In this document: positions 37,155 through 45,674 of the stretch, piece after piece | Layout of the letters: each line of letters opens with the position of its first letter | Position numbering within the stretch: the first letter of the stretch is position 1 | Assembly (NCBI RefSeq): GCF_001439785.1 | Contig: NZ_JYLI01000001.1 | Coordinates: forward strand, 372,001 to 436,000 | DNA length: 64,000 nt | Source of the DNA: Pseudomonas poae | GTDB lineage: Bacteria; Pseudomonadota; Gammaproteobacteria; Pseudomonadales; Pseudomonadaceae | Direction of reading: 5' to 3' | Made by a program: the position numbers and the translations under genes | The notes under the pieces: generated by a model | What the model was told of the DNA's origin: nothing | Databases searched by the model: none | What the model saw: only the letters and a program-made list of their open reading frames with translations

Positions 37155-38447
37155 ATGGAAACCGTGAAACTCGCCACCCGCCGCTGGTGGTACATCATGC
37201 CCATTGTGTTCATCACCTACAGCCTGGCCTACCTGGACCGCGCCAACTACGGCTTTGCCGCCGCCTCCGGGATGGCTGAAGACCTGATGATCACGCCGGG
37301 CATGTCATCGCTGCTGGGCGCGCTGTTTTTCCTTGGCTACTTTTTCTTCCAGGTGCCCGGGGCGATCTACGCGCAGAAACGCAGCGTCAAAAAACTGATT
37401 TTCGTCAGCCTGATCCTCTGGGGCGGCCTCGCCACCCTCACCGGTGTGGTGTCCAACGCCTACATGCTGATCGTGATTCGCTTCATGCTCGGCGTGGTCG
37501 AGGCCGCCGTGATGCCGGCGATGCTGGTGTACCTGTGCCACTGGTTCACCCGGGCCGAACGCTCGCGGGCCAATACCTTCCTGATCCTCGGTAATCCGGT
37601 GACCATGCTGTGGATGTCAGTGGTGTCAGGCTACCTGGTGCAGCATTTCAGCTGGCGCTGGATGTTCATCATCGAAGGCCTGCCAGCGGTGCTGTGGGCG
37701 TTTATCTGGTGGAAACTCGCCGACGAACGCCCCAAGGACGCCAAATGGCTCAGCGACAGCGAAAAACACAGCCTGGAAAGCGCCCTCGCCGCCGAACAGG
37801 TGGGCATCAAGGCTGTTAAAAACTACGCCGAAGCGTTTCGCTCGCCCAAAGTGATCATCCTTGCGCTGCAGTTCTTCTGCTGGAGCATCGGCGTGTACGG
37901 CTTTGTGCTGTGGTTGCCGTCCATCCTCAAGAAAGGCCTGCAGATGGACATGGTCGAGGCCGGCTGGCTGTCAGCGCTGCCTTACCTGGCGGCGGTGATC
38001 GCCATGCTGGTGGTGTCGTGGGGCTCGGACAAACTGCAAAAACGCAAACGCTTCGTGTGGCCGCCGCTGCTGATTGCCTCCATCGCCTTCTATGCGTCCT
38101 ACGCCCTGGGCGCCGAGCATTTCTGGTGGTCCTACACCCTGCTGGTGATTGCCGGGGCCTGCATGTATGCGCCCTATGGACCGTTTTTTGCCATCGTGCC
38201 GGAAATCCTCCCGGCCAACGTTGCCGGCGGCGCCATGGCACTGATCAACAGCATGGGCGCCCTCGGCTCGTTCGGTGGCTCCTACCTGGTGGGCTACCTC
38301 AATAGCAGCACCGGTTCGCCCGGCACTTCCTACCTGCTAATGAGCGGCGCGTTGATGCTGTCAGTGGTGCTGACCATTTTCCTCAAGCCCGGCGCCAGCG
38401 ACCGCGCGCCCTCACCTATTCTGGAGCTGAAGGTAAAGACCTCATGA
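37155..38447 (+). CDS. kguT: 2-ketogluconate transporter KguT (MFS)
   Basis: This major facilitator protein has 430 residues and twelve membrane spans, of the anion:cation symporter branch. The N-terminal YSLAYLDRANYGFA is the TM1 motif of that branch, and RSRANTFLILGNPV the intracellular loop motif. It imports 2-ketogluconate made in the periplasm by gluconate dehydrogenase. It follows kguK by 45 bases and overlaps kguD by 4 bases (ATGA). Confidence 0.9.
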   Translation: METVKLATRRWWYIMPIVFITYSLAYLDRANYGFAAASGMAEDLMITPGMSSLLGALFFLGYFFFQVPGAIYAQKRSVKKLIFVSLILWGGLATLTGVVSNAYMLIVIRFMLGVVEAAVMPAMLVYLCHWFTRAERSRANTFLILGNPVTMLWMSVVSGYLVQHFSWRWMFIIEGLPAVLWAFIWWKLADERPKDAKWLSDSEKHSLESALAAEQVGIKAVKNYAEAFRSPKVIILALQFFCWSIGVYGFVLWLPSILKKGLQMDMVEAGWLSALPYLAAVIAMLVVSWGSDKLQKRKRFVWPPLLIASIAFYASYALGAEHFWWSYTLLVIAGACMYAPYGPFFAIVPEILPANVAGGAMALINSMGALGSFGGSYLVGYLNSSTGSPGTSYLLMSGALMLSVVLTIFLKPGASDRAPSPILELKVKTS

Positions 38448-39421
38448 AAAAATCCGTTGTGCTGTACAAGAAACTCTCCGCGCCGCTGATGGCACGCTTG
38501 CACGAACACGCAGACGTGACCCTGATCGATGCCCTCGACGAAGCCGGCCTGGCCAAACTGCGCGACGCCCTGCCCGGCGCCCACGGCCTGCTCGGCGCCA
38601 GCCTGCGCCTGGACGCCGAACTGCTCGACCTTGCTCCCAGGCTCGAGGCCGTGGCCAGCGTGTCGGTAGGCGTCGATAACTACGACATCGATTACCTGAC
38701 CCGACGCCGCATCCTGCTCAGCAATACCCCGGACGTGCTCACCGAAACCACCGCCGACACCGGGTTTGCGCTGATCCTGGCCACCGCCCGCCGGGTGGTG
38801 GAACTGGCCGACATGGTGCGCGCCGGCCAATGGCACAAAAACATCGGCCCCGCGCATTTTGGCAGCGACGTGCACGGCAAGACCCTGGGCATCATCGGCA
38901 TGGGCCGCATCGGCGAAGCCCTGGCCCAGCGCGGGCATTTCGGCTTTGGCATGCCGGTGATCTATCACAGCCATTCGCCAAAACCCGAGGTGGACGCGCG
39001 TTTTGGTGCGCAGTACCGCAGCCTTGATGACCTGTTGCAACAGGCTGACTTCGTCTGCCTTACATTGCCGCTGACGGCAGAAACGGAAAAGCTGATCGGC
39101 GCGCGCGAGTTTGCGCTGATGGGGCCGGAGACGATCTTTATCAATATCTCGCGGGGCAAGGTGGTGGATGAGGCGGCGCTGGTGGATGCGCTGCAACAAC
39201 GCACGATTCGCGCGGCAGGGCTGGATGTGTTTGAACGCGAGCCGCTGGAGCATGCGTCGCCGTTGTTGCGGTTGAATAATGTGGTGGCGACGCCGCATAT
39301 TGGGTCGGCGACGCATGAGACGCGGGAGGCGATGGCCAGGTGTGCGGTTGATAATCTGCTGGCGGCGCTGGGGGGGCGGCAGCCTTTGAATTTGGTGAAT
39401 CCGGGGGCTTTTGTGGGGTGA
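38444..39421 (+). CDS. kguD: 2-keto-6-phosphogluconate reductase KguD
   Basis: This NAD(P)H-dependent D-2-hydroxyacid dehydrogenase (325 residues) reduces 2-keto-6-phosphogluconate to 6-phosphogluconate, which enters the Entner-Doudoroff pathway. The dinucleotide motif GIIGMGRIGEA and the catalytic Arg (NISRGKVVDE), Glu and His (TPHIGSATHE) are all present. It is the last gene of the operon. The composite inverted repeat begins 28 bases later. Confidence 0.92.
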   Translation: MKKSVVLYKKLSAPLMARLHEHADVTLIDALDEAGLAKLRDALPGAHGLLGASLRLDAELLDLAPRLEAVASVSVGVDNYDIDYLTRRRILLSNTPDVLTETTADTGFALILATARRVVELADMVRAGQWHKNIGPAHFGSDVHGKTLGIIGMGRIGEALAQRGHFGFGMPVIYHSHSPKPEVDARFGAQYRSLDDLLQQADFVCLTLPLTAETEKLIGAREFALMGPETIFINISRGKVVDEAALVDALQQRTIRAAGLDVFEREPLEHASPLLRLNNVVATPHIGSATHETREAMARCAVDNLLAALGGRQPLNLVNPGAFVG

Positions 39422-39448
39422 GCTTTTTTGGGTGGGGTTTATGGGTGT

Positions 39449-40064
39449 ATATCCGTTATTTAGGTAACGGCTGATTATGGTTCCGCCCTTACGGCGGGTC
39501 ACTTTTGGAAAAGAGCCCCAAAAGTAACCAAAAGGGCTCTTGCCCCACCACTCGGCACCTCGCTTAGGCTCGGTGTGCCCGCACGCAGGCTTGAATCCGT
39601 GGGCCGCCGCACTGGGCCATCCCTGGCCCAGTGCGGCTAACCCGGCGTCCTGCCGGGTTACCCACGGATTCAAGCCTGCATGCGGCCAGCGTGGTTGACG
39701 GGGCGCCCAAAATCAAAATCAAAAGCCAAAGCAAAGCAGATCAAAAGCAGGATATGCCGATCATCCGCTTCTCTGTGGGAGCTGGCTTGCCTGCGATGCA
39801 AACACCTCAATCTATCAGGAAAACCCGATCGATGCCTTCGCAGGCAAGCCAGCTCCCACATTTACAGCGTACGGCAGACAATCCCGGTCGGCTCTACCTT
39901 GATCTGGCGCGCCCCGTCAAACACGCTGGCCGAACGCAGGCTTTGGAACGTGGGCGAGGCTCCGAGTGTTGGGGCGTGGACCTTTTGGTTACTTTTGGGT
40001 CCTTCCAAAAGTGACCCGCCGTAAGGGCGGAACCATAATCAGCCGCTACTCAAATAACGGATAT
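39449..40064. repeat. Composite inverted repeat of about 616 bases with three-way-junction core
   Basis: The outer arms (39449-39510 and 40003-40064) are 62 bases each and nearly identical when inverted, including the nested palindrome CCGCCCTTACGGCGG. Pairing resumes further in, around AAAAGTAACCAAAAGG and its mirror. The core 39585-39679 is a perfect 19-bp stem enclosing two hairpins (39606-39637, 39639-39659), giving a cloverleaf-like shape. A REPIN lies at 39775-39859. It fills the gene-free stretch 39422-40091; short open frames in it are not coding. It may be one of the long intergenic repeat families of P. fluorescens. Confidence 0.85.
39775..39859. repeat. REPIN inside the composite repeat
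   Basis: GTGGGAGCTGGCTTGCCTGC and its inverted partner bracket 85 bases. It is the same class as the ptxS-kgu REPIN, and sits off centre between the arms of the larger repeat. Confidence 0.9.
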
Positions 40065-40091
40065 GTACCCGTAAAAAACCAGCCAAAAATC

Positions 40092-41795
40092 TCACCGCAA
40101 AGCCCTGCGCAACACCTTCCCCACCGTAGTCTTGGGCAACTCCGTACTCCGAAACTCCACATACCTGGGCACCTTGTACCCCGTCAAATACTCCCGACAA
40201 TGCGCAAGAATCTGCGCCTGGCTCAGGCTGGGATCCTTGCGCACCACAATAATCTTGACCCTCTCCCCGATAACCCCGTCCTCCACCCCAATGGCCGCCA
40301 CTTCAGCCACCCCGGGATGCATCGCTACCACGTCTTCGATCTCGTTGGGATACACATTGAAACCCGAGACCAGAATCATGTCCTTCTTGCGATCCACCAG
40401 ACGGATATACCCACGCTCATCCATCACCCCGATATCTCCGGTCGACAGCCACCCCTGCGCGTCCAGTACCTCTGCCGTTTCCCTGGGCCGTTTCCAGTAT
40501 CCCTGCATCACCTGCGGGCCGCGCACTTGTAGTTCGCCCTGCTCGCCAATCTCGGCAATCTCGCCGTCTGCGCGCACGAACCGCACCCAGGTCGACGGCA
40601 GCGGCACGCCGATGCTGCCGGTGAATTCCATCTCGCGCATGCGCGAAATATCGATGGGGCTGATGCTCACCACCGGCGAACATTCGGTGAGGCCGTACCC
40701 CTCGATGATCGGCAGCCCGGTGACTTCTTTCCAGCGCCTGGCCACCGCTGTGTGAGTGGCCATGCCGCCGGCGATCACCAGGCGCAAGGCAGAAAAATCC
40801 CGCGCACAGAAATCCTTGTTTTCCAGCAAACCGTTGAACAGCGTGTTCACCCCGGCTATCCCGTTGAAGCGTTCCTTGCGCAGGATCATCTGCACACGCT
40901 TCACGTCCCGAGGATTGGCGATCAGGATATTGCGCCCGCCCAGGCACATGAACATCAGGCAGTTCACCGTCAGCGAAAAGATGTGGTACAGCGGCAACAG
41001 GGTCACGTTGCTTTGCTGCTGCTCCTGGTCCAGTTGATCGCCGACCCAGGCCTTGGCCTGCAACAGGTTGGCGATGATATTGCGGTGGCTGAGCATCACG
41101 CCCTTGGCATCGCCCGTGGTGCCGCCGGTGTATTGCAGGACGGCCAGGTCATCCCGCTGCGTGGGCACCGGCAGGAGATTGAGCGCCCGTCCCTGTTTCA
41201 GCACCTGGTTGAAACGCACCGAACCCCGCAGGTTGAACGCCGGCACCTGCTGTTGCACACGGCGCAGGATGAAGTTCATCGCCGCGCCCTTGAAGGTGCC
41301 GAGCAGATCACCGATGGCCGCCACCACCACGCGTTTGACACTGCTGCCCTGCATGACTTTTTCCAGGGTGTGGGCGAAGTTTTCGAAGATCACCACGGTC
41401 TCGGCGCCGCTGTCCTTGAGCAGGTGCCTGAGTTCATGGGAGGTGTACAACGGGTTGACGTTGACCACCACCGCACCGGCCAGGATCGTGCCTAACAGGC
41501 AGATCGGGTACTGCAAGCAATTGGGCATCATCAGTGCCACGCGGTCGCCCTTTTTCACCCCCTGGCCCTGTAGCCAGGCAGCAAACGCAATGCCCTGCGC
41601 CTGCCAGTCGGCATAAGTCATCTCGGTGCCGATGCTGACGTAGGCCACGCGCTCGCTGAATTTTTCCAGGTGTTCAAGGAACACTTCGCGCAACGACGGG
41701 TAGGCCTCGATACCGGCCTCAATGTCTGCCGGAACCCCGGGCAGGTAAGCGTTCAACCAGATGCGTTCGGTCTGTTCCAGGCTGATAGCGTTCAT
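40092..41795 (-). CDS. Long-chain acyl-CoA synthetase, FadD-like
   Basis: This AMP-forming ligase (567 residues) activates fatty acids with ATP and CoA. The P-loop motif YTGGTTGDAKGV, the motif GYGLTECSP and the C-terminal GKVLRRALR with the catalytic Lys are present. The ATG at 41795 has AGGGAAA upstream; an earlier in-frame ATG at 41837 overlaps the thiolase stop region and is less likely. It is the last gene of a minus-strand run starting with fabG. The main fadD1/fadD2 pair of pseudomonads is elsewhere, so this copy probably serves the products of the cluster. Confidence 0.88.
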   Translation of the reverse strand: MNAISLEQTERIWLNAYLPGVPADIEAGIEAYPSLREVFLEHLEKFSERVAYVSIGTEMTYADWQAQGIAFAAWLQGQGVKKGDRVALMMPNCLQYPICLLGTILAGAVVVNVNPLYTSHELRHLLKDSGAETVVIFENFAHTLEKVMQGSSVKRVVVAAIGDLLGTFKGAAMNFILRRVQQQVPAFNLRGSVRFNQVLKQGRALNLLPVPTQRDDLAVLQYTGGTTGDAKGVMLSHRNIIANLLQAKAWVGDQLDQEQQQSNVTLLPLYHIFSLTVNCLMFMCLGGRNILIANPRDVKRVQMILRKERFNGIAGVNTLFNGLLENKDFCARDFSALRLVIAGGMATHTAVARRWKEVTGLPIIEGYGLTECSPVVSISPIDISRMREMEFTGSIGVPLPSTWVRFVRADGEIAEIGEQGELQVRGPQVMQGYWKRPRETAEVLDAQGWLSTGDIGVMDERGYIRLVDRKKDMILVSGFNVYPNEIEDVVAMHPGVAEVAAIGVEDGVIGERVKIIVVRKDPSLSQAQILAHCREYLTGYKVPRYVEFRSTELPKTTVGKVLRRALR

Positions 41796-41826
41796 GGCAG
41801 TTTCCCTGTTGTTGTTATGGGTAGCG

Positions 41827-43125
41827 CTACTTTTCAACGATGGCGGTGATACCCAGGCCGCCCGCTGCGCAGATCGAGATCAGGCCGCGCCCGCCGCCGC
41901 GTTCATCGATGGCCTTGGCCAGCGCGGCGAGTTGCCGGCCTCCAGTGGCGGCGAAGGGGTGACCGCAGCCCAGCGAGCCGCCGTTGACGTTCATCTTCGC
42001 GCGGTCGATGGCGCCCAACGGAGCCTCCAGGCCCAGTCGTTCGCGGCAATAGTCGGGGTCTTCCCAGGCCTTGAGCGTGCACAGCACCTGGGCGGCAAAT
42101 GCTTCGTGGATCTCGAAGAAGTCGAAATCGGTAAAGCCCAGCCCTTCACGCTTGAGCATGCGCGGTACGGCGTAGGCCGGGGCCATCAGCAGGCCTTCGC
42201 TGCCGTCGACGAAATTCACTGCCGCGGTCTCGCCGGTACGCAGGTAGGCCAGTACCGGCCAGCCATTGGCGGCGGCCCAGGCTTCGCTGGCCAGCAGCAC
42301 CACCGAGGCGCCGTCGGTGAGCGGCGTGGAGTTGCCGGCGGTGAGAGTGCCATGCTCGCGGTCATAGGCCGGCGCCAGGCCGGCGAGCTTTTCCAGGCTG
42401 GTATCGGCGCGCAGGTTGTTGTCGCGGGTCAGGCCGCGATGGGGGCTGATCAGGTCGTCGAAAAAACCACGCGCGTAGGCGGCATCGAGACGCTGATGAC
42501 TGGTGAGGGTCAATTCGTCCTGGGCCAGGCGCTTGATCTGCCAGCGCCTGGCCATTTCTTCGCAATGCTCGCCCATGGACAACCCGGTGCGCGGCTCGCC
42601 GTTGCGTGGCAGCAATGGCTTGAACAGCATCGCCGGGCGCACCTTGCGCAGCGCCTTCAGCTTGTCGCCCAGGCCTCTGCCGCGATTGGCCGCCAGCAAC
42701 ACATGGCGCAGGGATTCGTTGATGCCGATGGGCGCGTCGGAGGTGGTGTCGGCGCCGCCGGCTATGCCCACCTCGATCTGGCCGAGGGCGATTTTATTCG
42801 CCACCAGCAACGCCGCTTCAAGCCCCGTGCCGCAGGCCTGCTGCACATCGTAGGCAGGCGTTTCAGGGGACAGCGTGGTCGACAGCAACGACTCGCGCGC
42901 CAGGTTGAAGTCCCGCGAATGCTTGATCACCGCGCCTGCGGCAAACTCGCCGAGGCGCTGGCCGTGCAGGTTGTAGCGATCCACCAGGCCTTGCAGCGCG
43001 GCCACCAGCAAATCCTGATTGCTCTCGAAGGCATACACCGTGTTGGAGCGGGCGAACGGGATGCGGTTGCCGCCGATGATAGCCACGCGGCGGGTCGGCG
43101 CCGGGTTGAAGCTGTAGTCACTCAT
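41827..43125 (-). CDS. Acetyl-CoA acyltransferase (thiolase), FadI-like
   Basis: This 432-residue thiolase would release acetyl-CoA in the last step of beta-oxidation. The acyl-carrying Cys98 is in VQQACGTGLE, the His in EIHEAFAAQ and the second Cys-Gly-His in GCGHPFAATGGR. The reading frame is open far upstream through maoC; the true ATG is at 43125, overlapping the maoC stop by 4 bases (ATGA). Product of coupled translation with MaoC. The length and start are those of FadI rather than FadA. Confidence 0.9.
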   Translation of the reverse strand: MSDYSFNPAPTRRVAIIGGNRIPFARSNTVYAFESNQDLLVAALQGLVDRYNLHGQRLGEFAAGAVIKHSRDFNLARESLLSTTLSPETPAYDVQQACGTGLEAALLVANKIALGQIEVGIAGGADTTSDAPIGINESLRHVLLAANRGRGLGDKLKALRKVRPAMLFKPLLPRNGEPRTGLSMGEHCEEMARRWQIKRLAQDELTLTSHQRLDAAYARGFFDDLISPHRGLTRDNNLRADTSLEKLAGLAPAYDREHGTLTAGNSTPLTDGASVVLLASEAWAAANGWPVLAYLRTGETAAVNFVDGSEGLLMAPAYAVPRMLKREGLGFTDFDFFEIHEAFAAQVLCTLKAWEDPDYCRERLGLEAPLGAIDRAKMNVNGGSLGCGHPFAATGGRQLAALAKAIDERGGGRGLISICAAGGLGITAIVEK

Positions 43126-44012
43126 GCCAGGTTCTCTTTCCAGATAAACAGCCCGCGCATGTGCGGCTTGTCGCCCGCGACGTTGCGCACTTCGAATGCC
43201 CGGCGCGGGCCGCTCGCCGGATGGCTCCATAACGCGACCTGGCCGGGCAGAAAGATCGGCAACTTGAAGTCGCAATGGGCCTCGGCCGCCGCCAGCCCGC
43301 CCGGTGGTTGCCCGGCGGCCAGTGCCCGGCCCAGGGTCCACATGCCGTGGGCAATGGCGCGGCGAAAACCAAAGAGCTTCGCGCCGATCAGCGAGGTATG
43401 AATCGGATTGAAGTCCCCCGACACCCTGGCAAAACGGCGCCCCAGATCGGCGGGCAATACCCAGCGCTGGGTGCGTAACAGGCCTTCTTCCGGCAAGGGC
43501 AGCGCGTCGTCCCACGGCTCGCCGACGGGGTTTGCCACCTCGCGGCGCAAGTAAAGGCTGTCGCTTTCCCACACCAGGGCGTCTGCGCCGTAGGCGCGAG
43601 TGGCGATGCTCAGCGCCTGGCCCTTGGGGTGGGCCACCCAACGTTCGCAATACACTTCCAGGCGCAAGGCCTGGCCTTCGTGCAAACGCTGATGCTGACG
43701 GATGCGGTTGGCCAGGTGCACCATGCCGCTGGCCGGGTACGGAAAACTCGGCCGGGTCAGCAGCATCAGGTGCAAGGGAAACGCCAGTACGTGGGGATAG
43801 GACAGCGGCACGCCCTGCTCGCGTCGGAAACCACAGGCACGGCCATAGGCGCCGATGCCGACAGGCGACAGTTCCACTGCCGAACGCACCAGGCGCTGAG
43901 TGGGCAACGGCGGCGCACCGTCGAGCGCCGGCTTGCGCAGGGCGCGCACCCCGTCCAGCAGCAGCCGGCTGCGCGACGGTGGCGGGTCGATGATCTGCGT
44001 CACGTAATCCAT
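43122..44012 (-). CDS. MaoC-like acyl dehydratase
   Basis: This double-hotdog protein of 296 residues has the hydratase motif in the C-terminal half: DFNPIHTS followed by FRRAIAHGMWTLG holds the Asp and His of R-specific enoyl-CoA hydratases. The N-terminal half lacks that motif. It would hydrate enoyl-CoA to a (R)-3-hydroxyacyl product, the stereochemistry used by the FabG-type reductase encoded next to it. It is 3 bases behind fabG and overlaps the thiolase gene. Confidence 0.88.
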   Translation of the reverse strand: MDYVTQIIDPPPSRSRLLLDGVRALRKPALDGAPPLPTQRLVRSAVELSPVGIGAYGRACGFRREQGVPLSYPHVLAFPLHLMLLTRPSFPYPASGMVHLANRIRQHQRLHEGQALRLEVYCERWVAHPKGQALSIATRAYGADALVWESDSLYLRREVANPVGEPWDDALPLPEEGLLRTQRWVLPADLGRRFARVSGDFNPIHTSLIGAKLFGFRRAIAHGMWTLGRALAAGQPPGGLAAAEAHCDFKLPIFLPGQVALWSHPASGPRRAFEVRNVAGDKPHMRGLFIWKENLA

Positions 44013-44015
44013 GGC

Positions 44016-45359
44016 TCAGGCTCCCAGCAGGCTTTGGCCGCACACCCGCACCACCTGGCCATTGACCCCGCCCGAAGCAGGATGGGCCAGCCAGGCGATC
44101 GTCTCGGCCACGTCGATGGGTTGACCGCCCTGGGACAGCGAATTCATGCGCCGCCCCGCTTCGCGGATCATCAGCGGAATCTTCGCGGTCATCCGGGTTT
44201 CGATAAACCCGGGCGCCACCGCATTCACCGTCACCTGCTGCGCCGCCGCCCGGGGTGCCAACGCCTGCACCAGCCCGATCACACCGGCCTTGGAGGTCGC
44301 GTAATTGCTCTGCCCCAGGTTGCCGGCGATGCCGGAAATCGACGACACGCAGACGATGCGCCCGCCGGGGTTCAGGCCCTGCTGGTCGAGCAGCGCCTGG
44401 CTCAATTGCAACGGCGCTTGCAGGTTGACCGCGAGCACGCTGCGCCAGGCGTCCTCGCTCATTTTGGCGATGGTCTTGTCGCGTGTGATCCCAGCGTTAT
44501 GCACCACCACATCAAAGGCGCCGTGCTGGCTGATGTGGTCCTGCAACGCTGCGGCGGCATCCGCGGCGGTAATGTCCAGCGCCAGGGCCGAACCGCCCAC
44601 GCTGCTCGCCGCCTGTTGCAGTGCATCCCGGGCCTGAGGCACATCCACGCACACCACGTGGGCGCCGTCCCGGGCCAGTACCTGGGCGATGGCCAGGCCG
44701 ATGCCCCGGCAGGCGCCAGTCACCAGCGCGCGGCGACCAGCGAGAGGCGCGTCCCAGTCGACCGCGACCTGGCCGTCCACCGGTTTCTCCAGGCGCACCA
44801 CTTGCCCCGAGACATATGCTGAGCGGCGCGACAGGAAAAACCGCAGGCTGCTGTCGAGCGCACCTTCGGCGCCCGGCGCCACGTAGATCAACTGCACGGT
44901 GATCGCCCGGCGCAGCTCCTTGGCCAGCGAGCGCACCAGGCCCTCGAGGGCGCGTTGGGCGATGGACTGCGGCGGGGCCTGGCAGTGTTCCGGCGCAGTG
45001 CCGAGCACCACCACCCGTGACTGCGGCCCAAGACGCCGGGCGTTGGCGTGGAAGAACGCGTAGAGCGCGTCGAGCTGCTGCACGTCGGCCACGTCGGTGG
45101 CGTCGAACACGGCGCCCTGCACCTTCACCGTGGACGGCGCGTTGAGCGTCGCCGGAGTGGCAGCGACCGTGTCGGTGGCCGCAAAAAGGCGTTGCACAGG
45201 CTCGGCCAGACGCCCTGCCCCGGCGACGATCACCGGATTGACCAACGTGGCCACATCGCTGCGATAGCGCAGCAAAGGCACGGGTTGCGGCAGGCCGGCG
45301 GCCTGGGCCATGCGGCGTCCCCAGGGGGAATTGACGAACGAAAGGTAGCGGTCACTCAT
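44016..45359 (-). CDS. High-molecular-weight FabG-type 3-oxoacyl reductase
   Basis: This 447-residue protein is longer than ordinary FabG (about 245) because about 210 residues precede the SDR domain, as in HMW FabG (FabG4) of actinobacteria. The SDR part has GACRGIGLAI for the cofactor, NAG in VVHNAGITRD, Ser in VSSISG and the YATSK catalytic pair. It acts on CoA-linked (R)-3-hydroxyacyl or 3-oxoacyl groups together with MaoC. It is the first gene of the fabG-maoC-thiolase-fadD group, and REP-like repeats lie upstream. Confidence 0.88.
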   Translation of the reverse strand: MSDRYLSFVNSPWGRRMAQAAGLPQPVPLLRYRSDVATLVNPVIVAGAGRLAEPVQRLFAATDTVAATPATLNAPSTVKVQGAVFDATDVADVQQLDALYAFFHANARRLGPQSRVVVLGTAPEHCQAPPQSIAQRALEGLVRSLAKELRRAITVQLIYVAPGAEGALDSSLRFFLSRRSAYVSGQVVRLEKPVDGQVAVDWDAPLAGRRALVTGACRGIGLAIAQVLARDGAHVVCVDVPQARDALQQAASSVGGSALALDITAADAAAALQDHISQHGAFDVVVHNAGITRDKTIAKMSEDAWRSVLAVNLQAPLQLSQALLDQQGLNPGGRIVCVSSISGIAGNLGQSNYATSKAGVIGLVQALAPRAAAQQVTVNAVAPGFIETRMTAKIPLMIREAGRRMNSLSQGGQPIDVAETIAWLAHPASGGVNGQVVRVCGQSLLGA

Positions 45360-45403
45360 AAATACATTCCTTGCACACTATTCGAAAACGGCTACATGAC
45401 TCT

Positions 45404-45536
45404 GTGGCGAGCAGGCTTGCCCTGCGTTGGGCTGCGCAGCAGCCCCAAAACCAGGCGCTGAGCCGTATCAGGTACACCGCGTTTTGCTGGAGTGGGGGCG
45501 CTTCGCACCCCAGCGCGGGGCAAGCCCGCTCGCCAC
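45404..45536. repeat. Long REPIN-like repeat upstream of fabG
   Basis: This is a 133-base element with GTGGCGAGCAGGC and inverted GCCCGCTCGCCAC ends and the GTATCAGGTACACCGCG centre, nearly the same as the copy at 16235-16366 and in the same orientation. Confidence 0.85.
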
Positions 45537-45572
45537 AATAAACCCACACACTTTCCTTAACTGAACGGCATT

Positions 45573-45674
45573 AGGGCTTGCCCCGCGCAAGACGAATGCG
45601 TGGTATCAGGCACTCCGCGTGGGCTGGTTTTGGGGCTGCTTCGCAGCCCAACGCGGGGCAAGCTCGCTCGCCAC
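45573..45674. repeat. Second, divergent copy of the long repeat overlapping the fadE-like 3' end
   Basis: GGGCTTGCCCCGCGC at the left and ACGCGGGGCAAGCTCGCTCGCCAC at the right frame a weaker copy of the element at 45404. The right half is translated as the last 22 or so residues of the acyl-CoA dehydrogenase on the minus strand. Confidence 0.75.

Noticed and set aside
39631..40024. Open frames of over 100 codons in the composite repeat
   Set aside because: They consist of repeat arms and a REPIN, have no ribosome-binding site, and occur in both strands because of the symmetry.
43126..44043. Extension of the thiolase frame to position 44043
   Set aside because: This part reads through the MaoC gene in a wrong frame. 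The ATG at 43125 overlapping the maoC stop gives a normal thiolase.
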